NCBI RefSeq assembly: GCF_900101445.1
Contig: NZ_FNKE01000001.1
Location: 310,001 to 374,000, forward strand
Length of the DNA: 64,000 nt
Direction of reading: 5' to 3'
DNA from: Streptococcus equinus
GTDB taxonomy: Bacteria; Bacillota; Bacilli; Lactobacillales; Streptococcaceae
The notes under the pieces: model-generated
What the model was told of the DNA's origin: nothing
The model's input: only the letters and a program-made list of their open reading frames with translations
Database searches by the model: none
Shown: piece by piece, positions 28,579 to 37,966 of the stretch
How positions within the stretch are numbered: position 1 is the stretch's first letter
Layout of the letters: every line of letters starts with the position of its first letter
Translations under genes and position numbers: made by a program

Positions 28579-30528
28579 TTGGCTAAAAAAGAAATTAATG
28601 TAAATAATTATAATGACGATGCCATTCAAGTGTTAGAGGGGCTAGATGCCGTACGTAAACGCCCCGGAATGTACATCGGTTCAACAGATGCGACAGGACT
28701 ACATCATTTAGTTTGGGAGATTGTTGACAATGCCGTCGATGAAGCTCTTTCTGGCTTTGGTACTCAGATTGATGTTATTCTTAATCAAGATGGTAGTGTG
28801 ACAGTAAAAGACCAAGGACGTGGGATGCCAACTGGTAAGCACGCTATGGGGATTCCAACTGTAGAAGTTATCTTCACTGTACTTCACGCAGGTGGTAAAT
28901 TCGGTCAAGGTGGTTATAAAACATCTGGTGGGCTTCACGGTGTGGGGTCTTCAGTTGTTAATGCCCTCTCAAGATGGCTTGAAGTCGAAATTACTCGTGA
29001 TGGTGCGGTTTACAAACAACGTTTTGAAAATGGTGGTAAACCAGTTACAACCCTTAAAAAGATTGGAACAGCACCAAAATCTAAGTCAGGTACTATGGTT
29101 ACTTTTATGCCTGATGACACGATTTTCTCAACGACAGACTTTAAATTTAACACCATTGCTGAGCGCTTAAAAGAATCTGCCTTTTTGCTTAAGAATGTTA
29201 CATTGACGTTGACGGATAATCGTCCAGAAGAAGCAGAACATCTAGAATTCCATTATGAAAATGGGGTGCAAGACTTTGTTGAATACCTTAACGAAGACAA
29301 AGAAACATTAACACCTGTCATTTGGGTGACTGGTGAAGACCAAGGTTTCCAAGTCGAAGTTGCACTTCAATACAATGACGGATTCTCAGATAACATCCTT
29401 TCGTTTGTTAACAATGTTCGTACTAAGGACGGTGGAACACACGAGACAGGATTGAAATCTGCTATTACCAAGGCGATGAATGACTATGCTCGCAAGTCAG
29501 GTCTTTTGAAAGAAAAAGATAAGAATCTTGAAGGGTCAGATTACCGTGAAGGGCTATCTGCAGTGCTTTCAATCTTGGTTCCAGAAGAACACTTGCAATT
29601 TGAAGGGCAAACCAAAGATAAACTCGGTAGTCCTCTAGCGCGTCCGATTGTAGACAGTATTGTCTCTGAAAAACTCACCTTCTTCCTTTTAGAAAATGGT
29701 GAAGTAGCGTCTAACCTTGTTCGTAAGGCGATTAAAGCGCGTGATGCCAGAGAAGCAGCTCGTAAAGCGCGTGATGAATCTCGTAATGGTAAGAAGAACA
29801 AGAAAGACAAAGGACTCCTTTCTGGTAAATTGACACCAGCACAGTCTAAGAACCCTAAGAAAAATGAATTATATCTAGTCGAAGGGGATTCTGCCGGCGG
29901 TTCAGCTAAGCAAGGGCGTGACCGCAAGTTCCAAGCTATTTTGCCACTTCGTGGTAAAGTCTTGAACACAGCAAAAGCAAAAATGTCTGACATCGTGAAA
30001 AACGAAGAAATCAATACCATGATTTATACCATTGGTGCAGGTGTAGGGGCAGAATTTAACGTTGAAAATTCAAACTACGATAAAATCATTATCATGACCG
30101 ATGCCGATACCGACGGTGCTCACATTCAGACATTGTTACTAACTTTCTTTTATCGTTACATGCGTCCACTTGTAGAAACAGGGCATGTCTACATCGCTTT
30201 ACCACCTTTGTATAAAATGTCTAAAGGTAAAGGCAAAAAAGAGCAAGTTGAGTATGCTTGGACTGATGGTGAGTTAGAAGAACTACGTCAAAAATTTGGT
30301 AAAGGAGCTCAACTCCAACGTTACAAAGGGCTTGGTGAAATGAATGCTGACCAATTGTGGGAAACAACCATGAACCCTGAAACACGTACGCTTATTCGTG
30401 TGACTATTGATGATTTGGCGCGTGCCGAACGCCGTGTCAGTGTCCTTATGGGTGACAAAGTTGAACCACGCCGCAAATGGATTGAAGACAATGTTAAATT
30501 CACCTTGGAAGAAAATACAGTGTTTTAA
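28579..30528 (+). CDS. parE: DNA topoisomerase IV subunit B ParE
   Basis: A 649-residue GHKL ATPase subunit. It has the ATP site (EIVDNAVDEAL, GRGMPTG, GGLHGVG) in the first 130 residues, the Toprim EGDSAGGSAKQGRDRKFQA near 434 and TDADTDGAHI near 511. It decatenates daughter chromosomes together with ParC. The start codon is TTG at 28579, fixed by a perfect GGAGGT six bases upstream. parC follows after one intervening gene of unknown function. Confidence 0.97.
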   Translation: MAKKEINVNNYNDDAIQVLEGLDAVRKRPGMYIGSTDATGLHHLVWEIVDNAVDEALSGFGTQIDVILNQDGSVTVKDQGRGMPTGKHAMGIPTVEVIFTVLHAGGKFGQGGYKTSGGLHGVGSSVVNALSRWLEVEITRDGAVYKQRFENGGKPVTTLKKIGTAPKSKSGTMVTFMPDDTIFSTTDFKFNTIAERLKESAFLLKNVTLTLTDNRPEEAEHLEFHYENGVQDFVEYLNEDKETLTPVIWVTGEDQGFQVEVALQYNDGFSDNILSFVNNVRTKDGGTHETGLKSAITKAMNDYARKSGLLKEKDKNLEGSDYREGLSAVLSILVPEEHLQFEGQTKDKLGSPLARPIVDSIVSEKLTFFLLENGEVASNLVRKAIKARDAREAARKARDESRNGKKNKKDKGLLSGKLTPAQSKNPKKNELYLVEGDSAGGSAKQGRDRKFQAILPLRGKVLNTAKAKMSDIVKNEEINTMIYTIGAGVGAEFNVENSNYDKIIIMTDADTDGAHIQTLLLTFFYRYMRPLVETGHVYIALPPLYKMSKGKGKKEQVEYAWTDGELEELRQKFGKGAQLQRYKGLGEMNADQLWETTMNPETRTLIRVTIDDLARAERRVSVLMGDKVEPRRKWIEDNVKFTLEENTVF

Positions 30529-30597
30529 TCGCTATTTACAAAGTTGATTTTTAATGAGTGATATTATAGTCAATTAATATCTTTAGAGGACAAGCTA

Positions 30598-31410
30598 ATG
30601 CTTTTAGATATCTGGACTGAAAAATATAGTATTCAATGGGCTGGAGTTTATCATTTGGTTTTATCAGAGTATCCTTTGATACAAGATTGGGAATTGGAAA
30701 AAATTTCTGCTTTTATAGCATACGAGAAATTAAATGCTCGAACTACCCAAATTATTTGCGAGAATAAAGTACTTCGTGACAAGATAAAAGATATTGAGAG
30801 AAGGCCGTGTAAGGAATTCCCATATACTCCAAGTTCTAAAATAGTTGCTTCAACTTATGACGAAAAAGGTAAATATGTATATTCAGATTTTTTAAGCCAT
30901 ACCTGTACCGTTCAAGTAGCGAAAGAAATATTTAGAGAAAACAAGATTCTATCAGCGGTTAAGGCATTTAGATTGTCACCTGAGAAATTAGTTCAGAGTT
31001 CTCGTAATGCTGCGGGAGATCCAGCTGACTATTTTCAATATGTGATGCTTGGCTGGTCAAATACAACGTCTGGTTATCGTCTTGCTATGGAAAGGCTTTT
31101 GGAACGAGAACCTACAAAAGATGAATTAGGTCCGCTTTTTGTTCCGGGGGTAAGTTTCCATTTCAAATATGATGATATTATTGAAAGTGATGGTTATGTA
31201 TTTGATGGCTATCACGCTGCGAAGGTTAAAGATGAAATTTCTTTGAACAAGCTTTATCTTTGCATTATTCCTGAGGATAAACGAGAGGTTATTGAGCCTT
31301 TGGTTCCAAGTTGTTTAGTCCCTAAAGTATTTTATTTGAAGTACGATGGTGATGGTCTTTCTGCCTGGTCAGAAAAAGTTTTTAATGTTGTAAAAAACTT
31401 TGTTAGTTAG
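30598..31410 (+). CDS. Conserved hypothetical protein between parE and parC
   Basis: A 270-residue soluble protein. Segments that look conserved are FLSHTCTVQVAKEIFREN, DPADYFQYVMLGWSN, RLAMERLL and PGVSFHFKYDDI followed by YVFDGYHAAKVKDE. The H-T followed by a helix and a later YHAAK block recalls some ADP-ribosyltransferase-like folds, but I cannot confirm this and do not name a function. AGAGGA lies 9 bases before the ATG. Lying between the two topoisomerase IV subunit genes, it is probably co-transcribed with them. Confidence 0.8.
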   Translation: MLLDIWTEKYSIQWAGVYHLVLSEYPLIQDWELEKISAFIAYEKLNARTTQIICENKVLRDKIKDIERRPCKEFPYTPSSKIVASTYDEKGKYVYSDFLSHTCTVQVAKEIFRENKILSAVKAFRLSPEKLVQSSRNAAGDPADYFQYVMLGWSNTTSGYRLAMERLLEREPTKDELGPLFVPGVSFHFKYDDIIESDGYVFDGYHAAKVKDEISLNKLYLCIIPEDKREVIEPLVPSCLVPKVFYLKYDGDGLSAWSEKVFNVVKNFVS

Positions 31411-31457
31411 TATAGAAAAAGTTAATTTTTTGACGTGAAAAGTAAAGGATAATAATT

Positions 31458-33917
31458 ATGTCAAATGTACAAAATATGTCTCTTGAAGACATTATGGGGG
31501 ATCGTTTTGGACGATACTCCAAATATATTATTCAAGAGCGGGCTTTGCCAGATATTCGTGATGGTTTGAAGCCTGTTCAACGTCGTATCCTTTATTCAAT
31601 GAATAAGGACGGCAATACTTTTGATAAAGGTTTCCGTAAATCGGCTAAATCAGTCGGTAACGTCATGGGTAATTTTCACCCACACGGTGACTCATCAATT
31701 TATGACGCCATGGTGCGTATGAGTCAGGACTGGAAAAACCGTGAAACCTTGATTGAAATGCATGGTAACAACGGTTCTATGGACGGTGATCCACCGGCTG
31801 CCATGCGTTACACCGAAGCACGCTTGTCAGAAATTGCAGGCTATTTGCTTCGTGATATTGATAAAGATACTGTTCCATTTGCTTGGAACTTTGATGATAC
31901 CGAAAAAGAACCAACTGTTTTACCAGCTGCCTTTCCTAACCTTTTGGTGAATGGTGCAACAGGTATCTCAGCTGGTTATGCAACAGATATTCCACCACAC
32001 AACTTGGCAGAAGTGATTGATGCGGTGGTTTACCTTATTGACCATCCAAATGCTAAATTAGACAAATTAATGGAATTCTTGCCTGGACCTGATTTCCCAA
32101 CAGGAGCAATTATCCAAGGGAAAGACGGTATTCGTAAGGCTTATGAGACTGGTAAAGGTCGTGTTGTGGTTCGTTCACGCACGGACATTGAAAGTCTTCG
32201 TGGCGGTAAAAAACAAATCGTCGTCACTGAAATTCCTTATGAAGTCAATAAAGCCGTACTTGTTAAGAAAATCGATGATGTTCGTGTTAACAATAAAGTC
32301 CCTGGTATTGCGGAAGTTCGTGATGAATCAGACCGTGATGGCCTTCGTATTGCTATCGAGCTTAAAAAAGATGCAGATGAGCAAACGATTCTCAACTATT
32401 TGTTGAAATACACTGACTTGCAAGTTAACTATAACTTCAACATGGTTGCTATTGATAACTATACACCACGCCAAGTGGGTATCATTCCGATGTTGACAAG
32501 TTACATTGCTCACCGTAAGGAAATCATCGTTGCCCGTTCAAAATTTGACAAGGAAAAAGCTGAAAAACGTCTTCACATCGTGGAAGGCTTGATTCGTGTC
32601 ATTTCAATTCTGGATGAGGTTATTGCGCTTATTCGTGCGTCTGAAAATAAAGCTGATGCCAAAGAAAACCTCAAAGTCAGCTATGAATTTTCAGAAGAAC
32701 AAGCTGAAGCTATTGTGACTTTGCAATTGTACCGTTTGACAAATACCGATATTGTGACGCTTGAAAATGAAGAAGCAGAGCTTCGTGAACGCATCACTAT
32801 GCTTAAAGCAATTATCGGTGACGAACGTACTATGTATAATGTCATGAAACGTGAATTGCGCGAAGTTAAGAAGAAATTTGCTAACCCACGTTTAACAGAA
32901 TTGCAAGCTGAAGCACAAACAATTGAAATCGACGTGGCAAGCTTGATTGTCGAAGAAGATACTTATGTCAGTGTGACAAAAGGTGGCTACATCAAACGTA
33001 CAAGTCCGCGTTCTTACAACGCTTCTACGGTTGAAGAAATCGGTAAACGTGACGATGACGAACTGGTCTTTGTCTCACAAGCTAAGACAACTCAACATTT
33101 GTTGATTTTTACAAATCTTGGCAATGTCATCTATCGTCCAGTCCATGAATTGACAGATATTCGCTGGAAAGATATTGGGGAACATTTATCACAAACCATC
33201 ACTAATTTTGCGACAGACGAGTATGTCTTGTATGCTGAAATTGTCGATGAATTTGGTCCGCAAACTTATTTTGCAGCCACAAAATATGGTCAAATCAAAC
33301 GCTTTGAACGCAAAGAATTCACGCCATGGCGCACTTACAAATCAAAAGCTGTTAAGTACGCTAAGTTGAAAAAAGACGATGATATGGTCGTGACTATTGC
33401 GCCAATTGCACTTGATGATGTCATGGTTATTACGCATAATGGCTATGCTTTGCATTTCAATATTGACGAAGTACCAGTAGTCGGTGCCAAAGCGGCTGGG
33501 GTTAAATCAATTAACCTTAAGGATGATGATTTTGTCGTGTCAGCCTTTATCGCTAATACAGAAAGCTTCTTTATCTTAACGCAACGTGGTAGCCTTAAAC
33601 GTATGGCGACTGAGCTAATTCCAGCAACAAGTCGTGCTAATCGAGGCTTGCAAGTCCTTCGTGAACTCAAATCAAAACCACATCGCGTCTTTATGGCAGG
33701 ACCAGTCCATGCCTCAAATGATGTGCAAAATATTGATTTATTCACTATTGAGCCATTAGATTCAGATAAAATCGAAACCTTAGAAGTTTATTCAAATAAA
33801 GGCAATCATTATCAAGCTATTCTTGAAGATTTGACCTTGTCAGAACGCACAAGTAACGGTTCCTTTATCTCAGATAAAATTTCAGATGAAGGTGTCTTTA
33901 GCGCAAGAATTAAATAG
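31458..33917 (+). CDS. parC: DNA topoisomerase IV subunit A ParC
   Basis: An 819-residue protein. The catalytic tyrosine is Tyr118 in MRYTEARLS. The quinolone-resistance region reads HPHGDSSIYDAM with Ser79 and Asp83, the residues seen in quinolone-susceptible streptococci. The C-terminal part holds the beta-pinwheel DNA-wrapping domain (for example TKGGYIKRT, TNLGNVIYR, TQRGSLKRM). It works with ParE. Confidence 0.97.
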   Translation: MSNVQNMSLEDIMGDRFGRYSKYIIQERALPDIRDGLKPVQRRILYSMNKDGNTFDKGFRKSAKSVGNVMGNFHPHGDSSIYDAMVRMSQDWKNRETLIEMHGNNGSMDGDPPAAMRYTEARLSEIAGYLLRDIDKDTVPFAWNFDDTEKEPTVLPAAFPNLLVNGATGISAGYATDIPPHNLAEVIDAVVYLIDHPNAKLDKLMEFLPGPDFPTGAIIQGKDGIRKAYETGKGRVVVRSRTDIESLRGGKKQIVVTEIPYEVNKAVLVKKIDDVRVNNKVPGIAEVRDESDRDGLRIAIELKKDADEQTILNYLLKYTDLQVNYNFNMVAIDNYTPRQVGIIPMLTSYIAHRKEIIVARSKFDKEKAEKRLHIVEGLIRVISILDEVIALIRASENKADAKENLKVSYEFSEEQAEAIVTLQLYRLTNTDIVTLENEEAELRERITMLKAIIGDERTMYNVMKRELREVKKKFANPRLTELQAEAQTIEIDVASLIVEEDTYVSVTKGGYIKRTSPRSYNASTVEEIGKRDDDELVFVSQAKTTQHLLIFTNLGNVIYRPVHELTDIRWKDIGEHLSQTITNFATDEYVLYAEIVDEFGPQTYFAATKYGQIKRFERKEFTPWRTYKSKAVKYAKLKKDDDMVVTIAPIALDDVMVITHNGYALHFNIDEVPVVGAKAAGVKSINLKDDDFVVSAFIANTESFFILTQRGSLKRMATELIPATSRANRGLQVLRELKSKPHRVFMAGPVHASNDVQNIDLFTIEPLDSDKIETLEVYSNKGNHYQAILEDLTLSERTSNGSFISDKISDEGVFSARIK

Positions 33918-33927
33918 CGATAATAAG

Positions 33928-33955
33928 TCGGAGATTTTCTCCGATTTATTTTTTG
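33928..33955 (+). terminator. Terminator of parC
   Basis: The stem TCGGAGA/TCTCCGA is followed by TTTATTTTTT. Confidence 0.88.
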
Positions 33956-33986
33956 AACAAATTTTCAGAATTTTATGAAAAAGTAC

Positions 33987-34014
33987 TTGAAAAAAGATTT
34001 AAAAAGCGTACAAT
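33987..34014 (+). promoter_or_regulatory. Promoter candidate for ilvE
   Basis: TTGAAA and TACAAT are 16 bases apart, ending 29 bases before the ilvE start. Confidence 0.6.
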
Positions 34015-34043
34015 AGGATAAAAACAAAGAAAGAGGAATAGTT

Positions 34044-35066
34044 ATGACAGTAGATTTAGACTGGGAAAATCTAGGCTTTGCCTATCGTAAATTACCATTT
34101 CGTTACATCTCTTACTACAAAGATGGTAAATGGGATGAAGGAAAATTAACAGAAGATTCAATGCTTCACATTTCTGAAGCATCACCAGCTTTGCACTATG
34201 GTCAACAAGCCTTTGAAGGGTTGAAAGCCTATCGTACAAAAGATGGTTCAGTACAATTGTTCCGCCCAAATATGAACGCTGAACGTTTGCAACGCACTGC
34301 AGATCGTCTTCTTATGCCACAAGTGCCTACAGAAAAATTCATTGATGCTGCAAAACAAGTCGTTCGTGCTAACGAAGAATTTGTACCACCATACGGCACT
34401 GGTGCAACACTTTATCTACGTCCTCTTTTGATTGGTGTCGGTGACATTATCGGTGTTCACCCTGCAGATGAATACATTTTTACTATTTTCGCAATGCCAG
34501 TTGGTAACTACTTCAAAGGTGGTTTGGTACCAACTAATTTCTTGATTCAAGACGAATATGACCGTGCGGCTCCGCATGGTACAGGGGCTGCAAAAGTAGG
34601 TGGTAACTACGCTTCAAGTCTTCTTCCAGGTAAAATGGCTCATGACCGTAAGTTCTCTGATGTTATTTACCTAGATCCAGCGACACACACTAAGATTGAA
34701 GAAGTCGGCTCTGCTAACTTCTTTGGTATTACAGCTGATAATGAATTCATTACACCACTTAGCCCATCAATCTTGCCATCTATTACAAAATACTCACTTC
34801 TTTATTTGGCAGAACACCGTTTTGGCATGAAAGCTATCCAAGGAGATGTTAAACTTGATGAATTGGATAAATTTGTTGAAGCAGGTGCCTGTGGTACAGC
34901 AGCCGTTATTTCACCAATCGGTGGTGTTCAACACGGTGATGACTTCCATGTCTTCTACAGTGAAACAGAAGTAGGTCCTGTTACTCGTAAATTGTATGAC
35001 GAACTTGTCGGCATTCAATTCGGTGATATTGAAGCTCCAGAAGGCTGGATTTACAAAGTTGACTAA
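34044..35066 (+). CDS. ilvE: Branched-chain amino acid aminotransferase IlvE
   Basis: A 340-residue fold-type IV PLP enzyme of usual length. Motifs are HYGQQAFEGLKAYR, RPNMNAERL, the lysine region GTGAAKVGGNYASSL near 185 and GACGTAAVISPIG. It interconverts Leu, Ile and Val with their 2-oxo acids. It has its own promoter and a strong terminator, so it is monocistronic. Confidence 0.96.
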   Translation: MTVDLDWENLGFAYRKLPFRYISYYKDGKWDEGKLTEDSMLHISEASPALHYGQQAFEGLKAYRTKDGSVQLFRPNMNAERLQRTADRLLMPQVPTEKFIDAAKQVVRANEEFVPPYGTGATLYLRPLLIGVGDIIGVHPADEYIFTIFAMPVGNYFKGGLVPTNFLIQDEYDRAAPHGTGAAKVGGNYASSLLPGKMAHDRKFSDVIYLDPATHTKIEEVGSANFFGITADNEFITPLSPSILPSITKYSLLYLAEHRFGMKAIQGDVKLDELDKFVEAGACGTAAVISPIGGVQHGDDFHVFYSETEVGPVTRKLYDELVGIQFGDIEAPEGWIYKVD

Positions 35067-35073
35067 TAAATTA

Positions 35074-35098
35074 AAGCTTGCTCTTGCAAGCTTTTTTG
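35074..35098 (+). terminator. Terminator of ilvE
   Basis: The stem AAAGCTTGC/GCAAGCTTT with a TCTT loop is followed by T6. Confidence 0.9.
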
Positions 35099-35132
35099 TT
35101 TTTCGGTAAAATGAATAGCGTGAGGTGGAAAA

Positions 35133-35363
35133 ATGAGCAAAAAAGATAAAAAAATCGAAATTCAACTTGCTGACGCCAAAGTTGCCATCAACAATGCTAA
35201 TGTCGATGGTTACAATTTGACTGCTGGAAAAAAAGTTATCGGTGAAATTGCTGAGCTTGATAACAAATTTGCTGTTGTCAAAAACGGAGAAGTGGAAGCA
35301 CTTTTCAAAACTTTAGAGCAAGCAATTGAAAGTATTATTGAAAATTACAACTTAAATCGCTAA
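35133..35363 (+). CDS. DUF2969 family protein
   Basis: A 76-residue small basic/acidic protein with the pattern KKIEIQLADAKV, GKKVIGEI and ALFKTLEQAIESIIENYN, which fits the DUF2969 family of lactic acid bacteria. No function is known to me. GTGAGGTGG lies upstream of the ATG. It is just before the tRNA pair. Confidence 0.85.
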   Translation: MSKKDKKIEIQLADAKVAINNANVDGYNLTAGKKVIGEIAELDNKFAVVKNGEVEALFKTLEQAIESIIENYNLNR

Positions 35364-35381
35364 AAAATAGCGAAAAGTACT

Positions 35382-35409
35382 TGTCAGAGAACAAAAACTA
35401 TGCTAGAAT
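35382..35409 (+). promoter_or_regulatory. Promoter for the tRNA-Tyr/tRNA-Gln pair
   Basis: TTGTCA and an extended -10 (TGCTAGAAT) with 16-base spacing lie 16 bases before the first tRNA. Confidence 0.7.
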
Positions 35410-35424
35410 AGTTTTTGTCGTAAC

Positions 35425-35505
35425 GGAAGGGTAGCGAAGAGGCTAAACGCGGCGGACTGTAAATCCGCTCCTTCGGGTTCGGGGGTTCGAATCCCTCCCC
35501 TTCCA
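35425..35505 (+). tRNA. tRNA-Tyr (GTA)
   Basis: An 81-nt cloverleaf. Acceptor GGAAGGG/CCCTTCC, anticodon GTA in ACTGTAAAT, a long variable arm as expected for Tyr, T-loop TTCGAAT. The CCA end is not encoded. Confidence 0.96.
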
Positions 35506-35545
35506 TTTCTAAGAATTTATCTTAGAATTAATTGAACCTTGTTTT

Positions 35546-35617
35546 TGGGGTATAGCCAAGCGGTAAGGCAAGGGACTTTGACTCCCTCATGCGTTGGTTC
35601 GAATCCAGCTACCCCAG
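35546..35617 (+). tRNA. tRNA-Gln (TTG)
   Basis: A 72-nt cloverleaf. Acceptor TGGGGTA/TACCCCA, anticodon TTG in CTTTGAC, T-loop TTCGAAT. The CCA end is not encoded. It is 40 bases after tRNA-Tyr. Confidence 0.96.
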
Positions 35618-35702
35618 TCAAAGGTATCGAGTTTCGGCTTGACACCGTCAAAGATAAAAGTTGTTGTCGTTGCGGGTTACCTTGAGAAATATTATTGTTG
35701 TC

Positions 35703-35726
35703 AAAAGCTAGCTTAAGCTAGCTTTT
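35703..35726 (+). promoter_or_regulatory. Perfect 24-bp palindrome in front of rpsA
   Basis: A self-complementary sequence centred on GCTAGCTTAAGCTAGC and ending in TTTT lies 4-5 bases before the rpsA Shine-Dalgarno (GGAGG). It could be a terminator for upstream tRNA transcription or an rpsA leader hairpin. Confidence 0.7.
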
Positions 35727-35744
35727 GTTGGAGGATTTTTTAGA

Positions 35745-36941
35745 ATGAATGAATTTGAAGATTTGCTAAACAGTGTTAGCGAAGTAAACCCTGGTGATGT
35801 TGTCACTGCGGAAGTTTTAACTGTTGATAATGATCAAGCAAACGTTGTTATCGAAGGAACAGGTGTTGAAGGTGTTCTTACACTTCGTGAATTGACTAAC
35901 GATCGCGATGCTGATATTAACGATTTCGTTAAAACTGGCGACACAGTTGAAGTACTTGTTCTTCGTCAAGTAGTAGGTAAAGATACTGATACAGTTACTT
36001 TCCTTGTCTCTAAAAAACGCTTGGAAGCTCGCAAAGCTTGGGATAAACTTGTTGGTCGCGAAGGCGAAGTTGTTACTGTTAAAGGTACACGCGCTGTTAA
36101 AGGTGGTCTTTCAGTTGAATTTGAAGGACTTCGCGGATTCATCCCTGCTTCAATGATTGATACACGTTTCGTACGTAACACTGAAAAATTCGTTGGTCAA
36201 GAATTTGAAGCTAAAATCAAAGAAGTTGTTCCAGCTGAAAACCGCTTCATCCTTTCACGTCGTGAAGTTGTTGAAGAAAAAGCTGCTGCAGCTCGTAAAG
36301 AAGTCTTCTCTAAACTTGAAGAAGGCGCAATCGTTAAAGGTAAAGTTGCTCGCTTGACAAGCTTCGGTGCTTTCATCGACCTTGGTGGTGTTGATGGACT
36401 TGTTCATGTGACTGAATTGTCACACGAACGCAACGTTTCACCTAAATCAGTTGTTTCTGTTGGTGAAGAAGTTGAAGTTAAAGTTCTTTCAATCGACGAA
36501 GAAGCAGGTCGTGTATCACTTTCACTTAAAGCTACAACACCTGGACCATGGGATGGCGTAGAACAAAAACTTGCTGCTGGCGATGTTGTTGAGGGTAAAG
36601 TTAAACGTTTGACTGACTTCGGTGCTTTCGTTGAAGTATTGCCTGGTATCGATGGACTTGTTCACATCTCACAAATCTCACACAAACGTGTTGAAAATCC
36701 AAAAGATGTTCTTTCAGTAGGTCAAGAAGTTAATGTTAAAGTTCTTGATGTTAACGCTGCTGCAGAACGTGTATCACTTTCAATCAAAGCTCTTGAAGAA
36801 CGTCCAGCACAAGCTGAAAACGAAGAAAAACGTCAATCACGTCCACGTCGTCCAAAACGTGAAGCTAAACGTGATTACGAACTTCCAGAAACTCAAACTG
36901 GATTCTCAATGGCTGACTTGTTTGGCGATATTGAATTGTAA
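35745..36941 (+). CDS. rpsA: 30S ribosomal protein S1 homologue
   Basis: A 398-residue protein with four S1 RNA-binding repeats. The last two are clear: [21 protein letters not shown] with VHVTELSH (about 195-235), and [19 protein letters not shown] with VHISQISH (about 280-320). The C-terminus is basic then acidic. It binds mRNA and the small ribosomal subunit. The strong ribosome site TTGGAGG and Ala/Val-rich codons typical of highly expressed genes are visible. Confidence 0.95.
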   Translation: MNEFEDLLNSVSEVNPGDVVTAEVLTVDNDQANVVIEGTGVEGVLTLRELTNDRDADINDFVKTGDTVEVLVLRQVVGKDTDTVTFLVSKKRLEARKAWDKLVGREGEVVTVKGTRAVKGGLSVEFEGLRGFIPASMIDTRFVRNTEKFVGQEFEAKIKEVVPAENRFILSRREVVEEKAAAARKEVFSKLEEGAIVKGKVARLTSFGAFIDLGGVDGLVHVTELSHERNVSPKSVVSVGEEVEVKVLSIDEEAGRVSLSLKATTPGPWDGVEQKLAAGDVVEGKVKRLTDFGAFVEVLPGIDGLVHISQISHKRVENPKDVLSVGQEVNVKVLDVNAAAERVSLSIKALEERPAQAENEEKRQSRPRRPKREAKRDYELPETQTGFSMADLFGDIEL

Positions 36942-36951
36942 TTATAAATGA

Positions 36952-36984
36952 GAAGAGACTTGATTTTCAAGTCTTTTCTTTTTG
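36952..36984 (+). terminator. Terminator of rpsA
   Basis: AAGACTTGA/TCAAGTCTT-type stem with a TTT loop, followed by TTCTTTTTG. Confidence 0.85.
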
Positions 36985-37011
36985 TTTCGATGTGGTATAA
37001 TATAGTAGTTG

Positions 37012-37083
37012 CCACTCTTAGTGTAATGGATATCACGCAAGATTCCGGTTCTTGAAATAGGGGTTCGATTCCCTTAGAGTGGA
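37012..37083 (+). tRNA. tRNA-Arg (CCG)
   Basis: 72 nt. Acceptor CCACTCT/AGAGTGG, anticodon stem CAAGA/TCTTG around the loop TTCCGGT (anticodon CCG), T-loop TTCGATT. A TATAAT box lies 12-17 bases upstream (TGTGGTATAATATAG). Confidence 0.92.
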
Positions 37084-37098
37084 GTATTATACCGATTA

Positions 37099-37128
37099 GA
37101 AAAAGCCAGTAACTGGCTTTTTCTTTTT
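37099..37128 (+). terminator. Terminator of tRNA-Arg
   Basis: The stem GAAAAAGCCAGT/ACTGGCTTTTTC is followed by TTTTT. Confidence 0.9.
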
Positions 37129-37230
37129 ATATATGCCCATAAAAGCCTTGTTGTGAAGCTTGTTGAAGAATCTAAGGAAAAGTTGTCGCAAGTTAATCTT
37201 GGATAGCATTACGAGCAATTTAAGGGCGAA

Positions 37231-37258
37231 TAAAAGGCCTGTGATTTTTACCACAGGC
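37231..37258 (-). terminator. Terminator of the lrgAB operon
   Basis: On the minus strand the stem GCCTGTG/CACAGGC is followed by CTTTTATT just past the lrgB stop. Confidence 0.8.
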
Positions 37259-37270
37259 ACTTATAAAAAG

Positions 37271-37966
37271 TTATTTTAAAATGATTTGAGCTACGATTGG
37301 GCTGATAATAACGTAAACAATTCCGGTAACTCCGATAGCAAGTCCTCCCATCGCACCTTCAACGAGACCGTATTTTAGAGCTGTACCAGTACCGATTGCG
37401 TGCCCTGTTCCTCCAAGGCTAAGCCCGATAGCAACGGGATCTTCGATTCGTAAGAGTTTTAAAAAAACTGGTCCAAGAACACTTGTTAAAATTCCTGTAA
37501 TGACGACGACAACAAGTGTTACAGTTGTAATTCCTCCCATTTTTTCAGTGATACCAACAGCCATTGCAGTTGTTACTGATTTAGGGAATAATGAAATAGC
37601 TAGCAAATATTTAATACCAAATGTTTTCGCAACAAGAGCGGTAAAAGTTGTGTTAACGATACAAGCAGCAAGAATACCAGTAAGGATACTTCTGATGTGA
37701 TGCTTCATCAAGTGGAATGAGCGGTAGAGCGGAATGCCAAGTGCTACTGTTGATGGAATAATCAATGTGTTAAGATAACTTCCGCCGATGTAATAATCAT
37801 GGTAGGAAATCTTAGTGATCTTTAAAAAGGCAATAATAAAAAAAGTTGCCAATAGTAAAGGGGTAGTAATTGGGTGTGGAAAACGCCTAAAAATAAGCAT
37901 GCCCATAAGGTATGCTAGGATTGATAGCATGATACCAAAGATTGGGTTTGTAAGAATATCAGTCAT
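37271..37966 (-). CDS. lrgB: LrgB/CidB-family membrane protein
   Basis: A 231-residue protein with multiple membrane helices. The family pattern is PKSVTTAMAVGITEKMGG and SLGGTGHAIGTG. LrgB works with the holin-like LrgA in control of murein hydrolase activity and, in some species, in pyruvate uptake. I chose the ATG at 37966 because AAAGGAGGT lies immediately upstream; it overlaps lrgA by 8 bases, indicating translational coupling. Confidence 0.93.
   Translation of the reverse strand: MTDILTNPIFGIMLSILAYLMGMLIFRRFPHPITTPLLLATFFIIAFLKITKISYHDYYIGGSYLNTLIIPSTVALGIPLYRSFHLMKHHIRSILTGILAACIVNTTFTALVAKTFGIKYLLAISLFPKSVTTAMAVGITEKMGGITTVTLVVVVITGILTSVLGPVFLKLLRIEDPVAIGLSLGGTGHAIGTGTALKYGLVEGAMGGLAIGVTGIVYVIISPIVAQIILK

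Noticed and set aside
29541..30020. Long minus-strand frame (159 codons) opposite parE
   Set aside because: Antisense shadow of a conserved gene with no ribosome site and no recognisable domain.
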